Origin: Bacteroidales bacterium UBA3743
GTDB taxonomy: Bacteria > Bacteroidota > Bacteroidia > Bacteroidales > Paludibacteraceae
Assembly: GCA_002371265.1 (NCBI GenBank)
Contig: DFGT01000016.1
Coordinates: 1-12,601 of the forward strand
Length of the DNA stretch: 12,601 bases
Direction of reading: 5' to 3'
The position numbers were made by a program, and so were the translations under genes. The notes below the pieces were generated by a model. It was not told where the DNA came from and ran no database searches. It worked only from the letters and a program-made list of their open reading frames with translations. Shown here piece by piece: positions 6,769-12,601 of the stretch (the stretch's first letter is position 1; every line of letters begins with the position of its first letter).

Positions 6769-8091
6769 TTATCTCATTCCTCTTGCCTCTTTCACCACAT
6801 CCCATGCCATATTTATCTGTTTCATCGACTCTGTGGCTTGGCGGATCGCTTCGTCGCCCAACGAGGAGAATTTATCAGGATGATACATCATCGCCAACAC
6901 ACGGTATGCTTTCTTGATCTCTGCATCCGACGCATTGCCAGCCACGCCAAGAATGTCGTAAGCCTCACTCACTGAAATGCTTCCTGATCTGCTGCGGTTA
7001 GAATTCGATTTCGATCTATTTTTATTTTCGTCTTTCTTTTTATTGTAGTTGCTTTCATTATATTCATTGCGATTTTCATCATATTTATACTCTCCCTGGT
7101 TGTATTTTTTCCTGAAGATGTTCTTGATGCTCTCGTATTCCTCTGGAGAAATTTGCAAATAAATTACAATTTTATCAATCGTTGATTTTTCTTTACTGCT
7201 AAACTTGTCGTCAGCGTAAGCCACCGCCAACAGCTCCATGATAAGCTCTGATTTGACGGCATAGTCGAATTTTTGATTGATGCTGCTGCATATTTTGTTT
7301 ATGTGGAATCTCTTATTGCCGTTGAGGATGGATTGAAACTGTTTGAGCGCTGCCAGTCGTTCGTCCTCTGTTTTATAGTATCTGCGGATAGTGGATTTCA
7401 CTCTGTCCAGCTCACATTTCATCTGTTTCCCGTCTGCTTTCATCACTCTAGCAAGCAGTTGGAGAATGGAATCTCTGAATTCTGTATTATATTTTTTTTG
7501 TTCGTATTTGTTTTTAAAGAAACTCAGAATATTTTGGTAATCATAAGATAAGATTCCCAGATGATGATTGGCGATAATTTGTATTTCGTTTTCTTCATTG
7601 AACGCCCCTCCTTTTTGCAAATCGCCGTCGGCATATGCCACAGCCAGCAAATCCCTGATGATAAGTTTTTTAGCTTGGCTGTTGTATCCGAATTTTTTGT
7701 TTATAGAGCTACAAATTTCGTTTAGATTATACTTTTTATATTTGTCAATATTGTTTAGGATAGACTGGAGTTGTTTGAGGGCTTTTTTTTGTTCATCCTC
7801 CGTGATATAGTATCTGCGTATTGCCGACTTGACGACATCCAGCTCACATTTCATCTGTCTCCCGTCGGCACTCATCACTCTTGCGAGCAGAACAAGGATG
7901 CAAAACCTGTAGTCGGATAGATTTTCTTGGTCGGATTTTTTTTCTTGGTCGGATTTTTTTTCTTTTTTGTTGCTGCCAATGTATAATACTATTATTATAA
8001 TAAACATAAGTCCAGCCGTGAAATTTATGAGTATAGACAGTGAGCCTCCGCCTATTAATGCTAGAATCCCCCAAATTTTTTTTTCATCCAT
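6769..8091 (-). CDS. DjlA-like membrane J-domain protein with two TerB-like domains (paralogue 4)
   Basis: This 440-aa protein has a hydrophobic hairpin (about 7-39) and then a KKSDQE hexapeptide repeated twice (about 45-56). TerB-like domain 1 is about 60-197, with SADGRQMKCELD, then AYADGDLQKGGAFNEE carrying a short insertion. Domain 2 is about 205-330, with KADGKQMKCELD and AYADDKFSSKEK. The linker is about 335-370, rich in Asn, Lys, Ser and Arg. The J domain is 374-440 with HPD at 404-406. The two TerB domains share LLARVM and QMKCELD, found in no other copy, so they look like a duplication within this gene or have been homogenised. The J-domain DNA is a mosaic: 6869-6909 is identical to paralogue 1 over 41 bp, while 6923-6954 is identical to paralogue 5 over 32 bp. 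No TATATTTG precedes the ATG; it may be read from the promoter of paralogue 5, 123 bp upstream. Confidence 0.88.
   Translation of the reverse strand: MDEKKIWGILALIGGGSLSILINFTAGLMFIIIIVLYIGSNKKEKKSDQEKKSDQENLSDYRFCILVLLARVMSADGRQMKCELDVVKSAIRRYYITEDEQKKALKQLQSILNNIDKYKKYNLNEICSSINKKFGYNSQAKKLIIRDLLAVAYADGDLQKGGAFNEENEIQIIANHHLGILSYDYQNILSFFKNKYEQKKYNTEFRDSILQLLARVMKADGKQMKCELDRVKSTIRRYYKTEDERLAALKQFQSILNGNKRFHINKICSSINQKFDYAVKSELIMELLAVAYADDKFSSKEKSTIDKIVIYLQISPEEYESIKNIFRKKYNQGEYKYDENRNEYNESNYNKKKDENKNRSKSNSNRSRSGSISVSEAYDILGVAGNASDAEIKKAYRVLAMMYHPDKFSSLGDEAIRQATESMKQINMAWDVVKEARGMR
7926..7961 (-). repeat. In-frame 18-bp tandem repeat inside paralogue 4
   Basis: CTTGGTCGGATTTTTTTT occurs twice with an 18-bp period (starting at 7926 and 7944). 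It encodes the doubled KKSDQE just after the membrane segment. The T-runs and exact multiple of three make it a likely slippage site that changes linker length without a frameshift. Confidence 0.75.
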
Positions 8092-8214
8092 AATTTAAAT
8101 ACCGACATTTATAATACCTACGGCATTATTTTGCATTTCTAACTTGATGTGTAAACGCCGAAGCATAGGTCCGATTCTCCACAATTCAGCATTTTGCATT
8201 TAGCATTTTTAATT

Positions 8215-9156
8215 TTATCTCATTCCTCTTGCTGATTTCACCACATCCCAAGCCTCGTTGATCTTCTTCATTGATTCTGTCGACTGGCGAACTGCCTCTT
8301 CACCCAAAGCCGCCGCATTGTCGGGATGGTATTTTATCGCCAGGACGCGGTATGCTTTTTTGATTTCCGCATCCGACGCATTGCCAGCCACGCCAAGAAT
8401 ATCGTAAGCCTCACTCACTGATATGCTGCCTGACCTGCGGTAGTTGTTGTTGCTGGAATTCGAGTTGGAATAGCCATTGTTGTAACCGCTGTTGCTGTTT
8501 GTGTTGTAGTTGCGGTTGTAGTTCGAATCACTGTTGCGATTATAGCTGCTGCCACTTGAATTGTTAGAACTGCTGTTATTGTTGTAAGACGACTGCTGAG
8601 ACCTCTCACCGTTATAGTATCCCTGCTTGTATTTTTTCATGAAAAGCATGTAGATACTTTTATATTCTTGCGACGTGATGTTGAGATTCTTTACTATTTT
8701 CTGAATTATTGACTCTTCTGTGGTGTCAAAATGGTCGTCAGCGTAAGCCACCGCCAGCAGCTCCATGATAAGCTCTGATTTGGCGATGTAGTTGAGACGT
8801 TTGTTGATACTGCTGCATATTGCCTCAAGATTATGGTGATGGTCGAGGATAGTTTGAAACTGTTTAAGAGCTGATTTCTGCTCACTTTCAGTCTTATAGT
8901 ATCTGCGTATAGTCGCCTTCACTCTGTCCAACTCACAGCTCATGAGTCTGCCGTCAGCCTTCATCACCTCAGCCAACAACACCAGGATGCAGTATTTGAA
9001 ATTGTTTTCGCCTCCTTCATTGCCGTCGCCTGAATTATTTTCTTTTTCCTTATTGTTAGAAAAAATAATGGATCCGAGCACAAAGCCTATGATTGCTCCC
9101 AACGGACCGCCTATGAGAAAGCCTATAGCACCAGCGTAAAATGATTTTTTATTCAT
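8215..9156 (-). CDS. DjlA-like membrane J-domain protein with one TerB-like domain (paralogue 5)
   Basis: This 313-aa copy is the closest in outline to classical DjlA. The N-terminal hydrophobic segment (about 7-32) is rich in Gly, with IGFLIGGPLGAIIG-type spacing like the dimerising membrane segment of DjlA. The TerB-like domain is about 53-175, with KADGRLMSCELD and AYADDHFDTTEE as its acidic motifs. Residues about 186-241 form a striking low-complexity linker made almost only of Asn, Ser, Tyr, Gly and Arg. The J domain is about 246-313 with HPD at 277-279. After HPD it reads NAAALGEE, where the other four have K(F/V)SSLGDE. The segment before HPD matches paralogue 4. It is first in the array in the direction of transcription, with TATATTTG 17 nt before the ATG, and is divergent from the thioredoxin operon. 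Membrane co-chaperone role inferred. Confidence 0.89.
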   Translation of the reverse strand: MNKKSFYAGAIGFLIGGPLGAIIGFVLGSIIFSNNKEKENNSGDGNEGGENNFKYCILVLLAEVMKADGRLMSCELDRVKATIRRYYKTESEQKSALKQFQTILDHHHNLEAICSSINKRLNYIAKSELIMELLAVAYADDHFDTTEESIIQKIVKNLNITSQEYKSIYMLFMKKYKQGYYNGERSQQSSYNNNSSSNNSSGSSYNRNSDSNYNRNYNTNSNSGYNNGYSNSNSSNNNYRRSGSISVSEAYDILGVAGNASDAEIKKAYRVLAIKYHPDNAAALGEEAVRQSTESMKKINEAWDVVKSARGMR

Positions 9157-9173
9157 ATAATCATATTTTTTTA

Positions 9174-9181
9174 CAAATATA
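9174..9181 (-). promoter_or_regulatory. Promoter -7 element (TATATTTG) of J-protein paralogue 5
   Basis: TATATTTG on the minus strand, 17 nt before the ATG at 9156, the same spacing as for paralogues 1 and 3. The intergenic region 9157-9428 (272 bp) holds this promoter and the divergent one for the thioredoxin operon; otherwise I see only AT-rich sequence. Confidence 0.65.
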
Positions 9182-9373
9182 CTAAGAAGCTTTTTAAAAT
9201 TATTATAATTTGAACATATTGGTCAAAATATCAATGATATGGCAAAAAAACTCTGATTTTTTATAATTTCTAAGTTGCTGAAAAACAGAGATGTTGATTT
9301 TCTCTTTAACATTTATTTGTTTTTGAAAGTAGAAAAAAATGAAATATTATAATCCATTTTGAACATTTAGCAC

Positions 9374-9381
9374 TATCTTTG
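9374..9381 (+). promoter_or_regulatory. Promoter -7 element (TATCTTTG) of the thioredoxin-rfb operon
   Basis: TATCTTTG matches TAnnTTTG and lies 47 nt before the ATG at 9429. It is the best promoter candidate for the five-gene operon. A well-spaced -33 TTTG is not evident. Confidence 0.5.
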
Positions 9382-9428
9382 AGCCCGAAGAAACAAAATA
9401 GTGTTATTTTGAAAAGTAAAAAAACGAT

Positions 9429-9863
9429 ATGAAAACAGTGATTAAAATATTCGCCGCTTTGACGTTGTTGTTTATGACAAGTTCTTTTGCGGCAGCACAG
9501 AATTCTTTGGTGAAACACATTAATCAGGATGAGTTCCGTGCACAGATTTGTGATTTTGTCCAGAGTCCGACTTGGCAGTATAAGGGCAAGAAACCATGTG
9601 TGATTGATTTTTATGCTACTTGGTGTGGTCCATGCCGTACAATTTCTCCTTTCTTGGACAAATTGTCGGTGAAGTATAAAGATCAGATTGATGTCTACAA
9701 GATTGATGTTGATAAGAACAGAGACTTGGCTCAGGCATTTGGAGCGACGAGCATTCCACTTCTGATTTTTGTTCCTGTTAATGGAGAACCTCAGGCTAAC
9801 AGAGGAGCCTTGCCAGAAGCTGAGTTGGAAAATGCAATTAAAACGGTTCTTTTGAAAAAATGA
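9429..9863 (+). CDS. Exported thioredoxin-fold protein (WCGPC)
   Basis: This 144-aa protein has a signal peptide (about residues 1-23, ending AAAQ, no lipobox Cys), so it acts outside the cytoplasm, probably in the periplasm. The thioredoxin fold covers about 45-143, with the redox-active WCGPC at 65-69 and the cis-proline at Pro110 (SIP). Preceding strand residues CVIDFYATW are typical for the family. Two further cysteines, Cys41 and Cys57, lie before the active site. The last four bases (ATGA) overlap the start of rfbA, so the two genes are probably translationally coupled. The redox partner is unknown. A link to sugar-nucleotide synthesis is not obvious, since RfbA works in the cytoplasm. 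Family call is firm, substrate unknown. Confidence 0.9.
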   Translation: MKTVIKIFAALTLLFMTSSFAAAQNSLVKHINQDEFRAQICDFVQSPTWQYKGKKPCVIDFYATWCGPCRTISPFLDKLSVKYKDQIDVYKIDVDKNRDLAQAFGATSIPLLIFVPVNGEPQANRGALPEAELENAIKTVLLKK

Positions 9864-10735
9864 AAGGTATAATTTTGGCGGGTGGCAGTGCCACTCGCCT
9901 TTTCCCATTATCTAAAGCCATAAGCAAGCAGATCATGCCTGTTTATGACAAACCCATGATCTATTATCCTTTGTCGACATTGATGTTGGCGGGAATCAAG
10001 GAAGTTTTGATTATCTCTACACCGAGAGATTTGCCGATGTTTGAGCAATTGCTTGGAGACGGTAAGTCGCTTGGAATGCGTTTTGAATACAAGGTGCAGG
10101 AAAAACCTAATGGTTTGGCTCAGGCATTTGTCCTTGGTGAGGAGTTTTTGGCGGGCGACGATGCTTGCCTGATCTTAGGCGACAACATGTTCTATGGTCA
10201 GAATTTTTCGACGATGCTTAAGAAAGCCGCTCAGATTAAGTCGGGTGCTATGGTATTCGGTTACTATGTTAGGGATCCGAGAGCATACGGAGTAGTAGGG
10301 TTTGATGAAAACGGCAAGGTCACTTCATTGGAGGAAAAACCAGCACAGCCTAAAAGCAATTATGCCGTGCCTGGATTGTATTTCTATGACAGCACCGTCT
10401 GCAAAAGAGCAAAAGAGCTTAAGCCGAGTGCTAGAGGAGAGTATGAGATCACGGATTTAAATAAGACATATTTGCAGGAAGGCTCTCTTAAAGTAGAGCT
10501 TTTCGGACGTGGATTCGCATGGCTTGACACAGGAAATTGTGACTCATTGCTAGAAGCTTCCAATTTTGTTGAGACAATCCAAAACCGCCAGGGATTCTAT
10601 GTTGCGTGCATAGAGGAAATAGCATGGCGTAACGGCTGGATTTCAGATCAGCAGTTGTTGGAACTTGGAAATAGTTTGAAGCAGACAAAATACGGACAAT
10701 ATATCATATCGTTGGTTAACAATAATTTTGATTGA
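9860..10735 (+). CDS. rfbA: Glucose-1-phosphate thymidylyltransferase
   Basis: RfbA (RmlA) joins dTTP and glucose-1-phosphate to give dTDP-glucose and pyrophosphate, the first step of dTDP-L-rhamnose synthesis in the cytoplasm. The 291-aa length is standard. The nucleotide-binding loop is LAGGSATRLFP (6-16), with Ala in place of the more usual Gly in GGSGTR; Arg13 is kept. Other family signatures are KQIMPVYDKPMIYYPLS (23-39), EKPNGLAQAF (81-90), LGDNMFYG with Asp108, and GRGFAWLDTG. The ATG overlaps the thioredoxin stop by 4 bp. rfbC starts 7 bp after the stop. Confidence 0.97.
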   Translation: MKGIILAGGSATRLFPLSKAISKQIMPVYDKPMIYYPLSTLMLAGIKEVLIISTPRDLPMFEQLLGDGKSLGMRFEYKVQEKPNGLAQAFVLGEEFLAGDDACLILGDNMFYGQNFSTMLKKAAQIKSGAMVFGYYVRDPRAYGVVGFDENGKVTSLEEKPAQPKSNYAVPGLYFYDSTVCKRAKELKPSARGEYEITDLNKTYLQEGSLKVELFGRGFAWLDTGNCDSLLEASNFVETIQNRQGFYVACIEEIAWRNGWISDQQLLELGNSLKQTKYGQYIISLVNNNFD

Positions 10736-10742
10736 TAGAATT

Positions 10743-11291
10743 ATGAATTATATTGAACAGTCGGTAAAAGGCGTGTTTGTTATAGAACCTAAAGTTTTTG
10801 GTGATAGCAGAGGCTATTTTTATGAGTCGTTCAAACAAGCAGAGTTTGATGAACATATCGGTCACCATGTAGAGTTTGTTCAGGAAAATCAATCGAAATC
10901 GTCGAAGGGAGTGTTAAGAGGCCTACATTACCAGAAAGGCGATGCATCACAGGCTAAACTAGTGCGTGTGGTAAAGGGTGCAGTCCTTGATGTGGCGGTT
11001 GATATAAGAAAATCATCACCTACTTTTGGAAAATATGTGGCTGTGGAGTTGAGTGAGGAAAATAATCGTCAACTTTTCATTCCACGCGGATTTGCTCATG
11101 GATTCCTGGTGTTGAGCGATGAGGCTGTTTTCACATATAAGGTGGACAATGTGTATGCTCCTCAGGCAGATGCGGGCATCATGTATAATGACCCACAGGT
11201 CGGAATCGAATGGCCAAAGTTGGATTGTGAATTTTTATTGTCGGAAAAAGACACAAAGCATCCTTTGTTGAAGGACGCGGAGGTGTTCTAA
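10743..11291 (+). CDS. rfbC: dTDP-4-dehydrorhamnose 3,5-epimerase
   Basis: RfbC (RmlC) epimerises C3 and C5 of dTDP-4-keto-6-deoxyglucose. From the ATG at 10743 the protein has 182 aa, and MNYIEQSVKGVFVIEP aligns with the usual N-terminus. A TTG 15 bp upstream (10728) is in frame but would overlap rfbA and add five atypical residues, so I prefer the ATG. Cupin motifs include DSRGYFYES (21-29), VLRGLHYQ with the catalytic His62, and IPRGFAHGF (113-121). The expected general acid is Tyr132 in FTYKVDN. Asp170 in SEKD is the likely partner of His62. The gene follows rfbA by 7 bp and precedes rfbD by 18 bp. Confidence 0.96.
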   Translation: MNYIEQSVKGVFVIEPKVFGDSRGYFYESFKQAEFDEHIGHHVEFVQENQSKSSKGVLRGLHYQKGDASQAKLVRVVKGAVLDVAVDIRKSSPTFGKYVAVELSEENNRQLFIPRGFAHGFLVLSDEAVFTYKVDNVYAPQADAGIMYNDPQVGIEWPKLDCEFLLSEKDTKHPLLKDAEVF

Positions 11292-11309
11292 TATATTTGT
11301 ATTTGGAAT

Positions 11310-12164
11310 ATGAATATTTTTGTTACAGGAGGAAACGGTCAGTTAGGTAATTCTTTCAGAAAGATTTCTGTCAATTATCCACAGCACAGCTTCACTTTCA
11401 CAGATGTGCCAGAGGTGGATATTACGGATTTGGAATCTCTACGTACAATTTTGAAAAATGCAAAAGCTGATATCATCATCAACTGTGCGGCATATACAGA
11501 TGTCAACAAGGCAGAGTCGAATGAGGATATCGCGCATAAGATAAATGCAGTTGGTCCGGGCAACTTGGCTGTCGTGGCAAAAGAGATGGGGGCGAAGCTT
11601 GTCCACGTCTCAACAGATTATGTCTTCAATGGCAAAGGAAACACACCGTTGAAGGAGAGTGATCCAACGTCTCCATTAGGTGCTTATGGAAGAACGAAAT
11701 TGAGCGGAGAGACTCTTGTCAGAGAGGTGGGTGGCGACGCTGCGATTGTCCGCACAGCATGGCTATACAGCGAGTTCGGAAATAATTTTGTAAAGACGAT
11801 GATCCGTTTGGGCAGCGAGCGCGAAGACGTTTCTGTTGTCTACGATCAGGTAGGAACACCGACATACGCCACAGATTTGGCTGAGGCAATCATGCATTTG
11901 GTAAACAAAGGCATCAAGGGTTGTGAGGTTTACCATTATACAAATGATGGAGTTGCAAGTTGGTTTGACTTCACAAAATATATATTCAAGTTGGCAGGAT
12001 GCAAAGCCAACCTTCATGCGATAGAGAGCTATGAGTATCCGACACCAGCGGAACGACCAGCTTACAGTGTGTTGAGCAAGAGAAAGATTGCTGAGGCCGG
12101 AGCGTCAGTTCCATATTGGACAGATTCTCTTGAAAAGTGTATGAAACTTTTATTAGCAAAATAA
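11310..12164 (+). CDS. rfbD: dTDP-4-dehydrorhamnose reductase
   Basis: RfbD (RmlD) reduces dTDP-4-keto-L-rhamnose with NAD(P)H to dTDP-L-rhamnose, the last step of the pathway. This 284-aa extended short-chain dehydrogenase has the cofactor loop TGGNGQLG at 6-13. NCAAYTDVNKAE follows at 58-69, then VSTDYVFNG at 100-108 with the catalytic Thr102. The YxxxK pair is Tyr126 and Lys130 (YGRTK). RTAWLYSEFGNNFVKTM is a further family signature, as is the C-terminal RPAYSVLSK. It is full length and lies 2 bp before ppnP. rfbB, needed between the RfbA and RfbC steps, is not in the window. Confidence 0.97.
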   Translation: MNIFVTGGNGQLGNSFRKISVNYPQHSFTFTDVPEVDITDLESLRTILKNAKADIIINCAAYTDVNKAESNEDIAHKINAVGPGNLAVVAKEMGAKLVHVSTDYVFNGKGNTPLKESDPTSPLGAYGRTKLSGETLVREVGGDAAIVRTAWLYSEFGNNFVKTMIRLGSEREDVSVVYDQVGTPTYATDLAEAIMHLVNKGIKGCEVYHYTNDGVASWFDFTKYIFKLAGCKANLHAIESYEYPTPAERPAYSVLSKRKIAEAGASVPYWTDSLEKCMKLLLAK

Positions 12165-12166
12165 TC

Positions 12167-12448
12167 ATGTTTAAGACGAACGAGTATTTCGACGGTAATG
12201 TAAAGAGCATTGCGTTGGAGAGTGCGGAAGGCCGTGCCACAATTGGAGTCATGGCAAAAGGAGAGTATGAGTTTGGCACATCAACAATAGAGATCATGAC
12301 AGTAACGTCAGGAAAGTTGGAAGTGTTGATGCCAGGAGAGACAGAGTGGAAAACATATAAGAAGTTTGAAACATTTGTCGTAGAGAAAGGAGTAAAGTTC
12401 CGTTGTAGAGCGACGGAAGACACACCGTATTTGTGTTTGTATAAGTAA
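12167..12448 (+). CDS. ppnP: Pyrimidine/purine nucleoside phosphorylase PpnP
   Basis: This 93-aa single-domain cupin of the PpnP (YaiE, formerly DUF1255) family catalyses phosphorolysis of purine and pyrimidine nucleosides, including thymidine, to base and ribose-1-phosphate or deoxyribose-1-phosphate. MFKTNEYFDGNVKSIALE aligns with the E. coli protein's N-terminus. GRATIGVMAKGEYEFGT, EIMTVTSGKLEVLMPG and the terminal TPYLCLYK are all family signatures. The length matches. The chosen ATG lies 2 bp after rfbD; a start 30 bp upstream would overlap rfbD and add ten non-family residues. It is the last gene of the operon, followed by an intrinsic terminator. Co-location with dTTP-consuming RfbA is suggestive only. 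Confidence 0.93.
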   Translation: MFKTNEYFDGNVKSIALESAEGRATIGVMAKGEYEFGTSTIEIMTVTSGKLEVLMPGETEWKTYKKFETFVVEKGVKFRCRATEDTPYLCLYK

Positions 12449-12470
12449 AATTAGGTATCTTAATGAGAGG

Positions 12471-12497
12471 AAGACGCGAGAAATCGCGTCTTTTTTT
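12471..12497 (+). terminator. Intrinsic terminator of the thioredoxin-rfb-ppnP operon
   Basis: Perfect 9-bp stem AAGACGCGA/TCGCGTCTT with a GAAA loop, running into a T-run to 12497 and a further T-rich stretch. It lies 22 bp after the ppnP stop codon. Confidence 0.93.
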
Positions 12498-12510
12498 GTT
12501 TTTCCTCCCG

Positions 12511-12557
12511 GTAGCGCCGCAGGTGCGACATCCCCTAGCGTAGGGTTTCAACCCTAC
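12511..12557 (+). repeat. Double-hairpin REP-like element after the operon
   Basis: GTAG at 12511-12514 leads into a hairpin with arms GCGCC/GGTGC (one G:T pair) around a GCA loop (12514-12526). A second, perfect hairpin GTAGGGT-TTCA-ACCCTAC follows at 12540-12557. A GTAG foot before a GC-rich stem resembles REP elements. The stems differ from both repeat families on the left side. No transposase is next to it inside the window, which ends at 12601; the remaining bases show no gene. Confidence 0.5.
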
Positions 12558-12601
12558 ACGACATGAATGTAAATGTAAATTTGGAATTTCCCAGTGCCGA
12601 A

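Noticed and set aside
2674..9156. Tellurite-resistance (ter) operon
   Set aside because: TerB-like domains occur in many contexts. No terC, terD, terZ or terA is present, and every copy ends in a J domain, so DjlA is the better comparison.
9306..9908. 200-codon minus-strand frame opposite the thioredoxin gene
   Set aside because: It is antisense to a clear WCGPC thioredoxin gene, its Cys/Phe/His-rich translation matches no family I recognise, and it runs through the operon promoter.
10728..10745. TTG start for rfbC at 10728
   Set aside because: It would overlap rfbA and add MIDRI before a family-like N-terminus. The ATG at 10743 fits better.
12137..12166. Upstream ATG for ppnP at 12137
   Set aside because: The ten extra residues lie within the rfbD coding end and are not found in the ~94-aa PpnP family. 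The ATG at 12167 matches it.
11986..12551. Minus-strand frames of 145 and 85 codons over ppnP
   Set aside because: They are antisense to well-recognised genes and cross the terminator; no recognisable domain.

Overview
The window looks like chromosomal DNA from a member of the Bacteroidota, most likely Bacteroidales. The evidence is a PorP/SprF-family outer-membrane protein with a type IX secretion association, several TAnnTTTG promoter elements, mostly absent Shine-Dalgarno sequences, AT-rich coding, and an rfbA-rfbC-rfbD block of the Bacteroidota type. I cannot name the species.

Left part (1-2673): two small IS200-like Y1 transposases of the REP-associated (RAYT) type lie 1.5 kb apart, with a PorP/SprF-like gene between them. 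Each transposase gene has its own family of short hairpin-bearing repeats. The first gene (155-607) is flanked on both sides by related repeats in opposite orientation. Their stems keep pairing although the bases change. The second gene (2130-2588) is preceded by three copies of a roughly 72-bp unit built on an ACGTC/GACGT hairpin.

Middle part (2674-9156, all minus strand): five consecutive paralogues share a DjlA-like layout. Each has an N-terminal membrane segment or hairpin, one or two TerB-like helical domains, a low-complexity linker, and a C-terminal J domain with an intact HPD motif. Two of the five carry a doubled TerB domain, and the doublings look independent. Three of the five have the same TATATTTG element exactly 17 nt before the ATG. 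Shared sequence tracts between copies form a mosaic, suggesting gene conversion. Between the first two paralogues lies an array of seven units of 83-84 bp. Each unit contains the last ~37 bp of the neighbouring J-protein gene, its stop codon, its 3' flank and an ACGTC-TAC-GACGT hairpin. That stem is the same as in the repeats beside the second RAYT. This region is the most unusual part of the window.

Right part (9374-12497, plus strand): a compact operon encodes an exported thioredoxin, RfbA, RfbC and RfbD (dTDP-L-rhamnose synthesis) and PpnP (nucleoside phosphorylase), closed by a strong intrinsic terminator. Spacings are 4-bp overlap, +7, +18 and +2 bp. rfbB (dTDP-glucose 4,6-dehydratase) is not in the window. 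After the terminator there is another double-hairpin, REP-like sequence of a third type.

All functional statements rest on recognition of protein motifs in the translated sequence. No database search or structure prediction was run.
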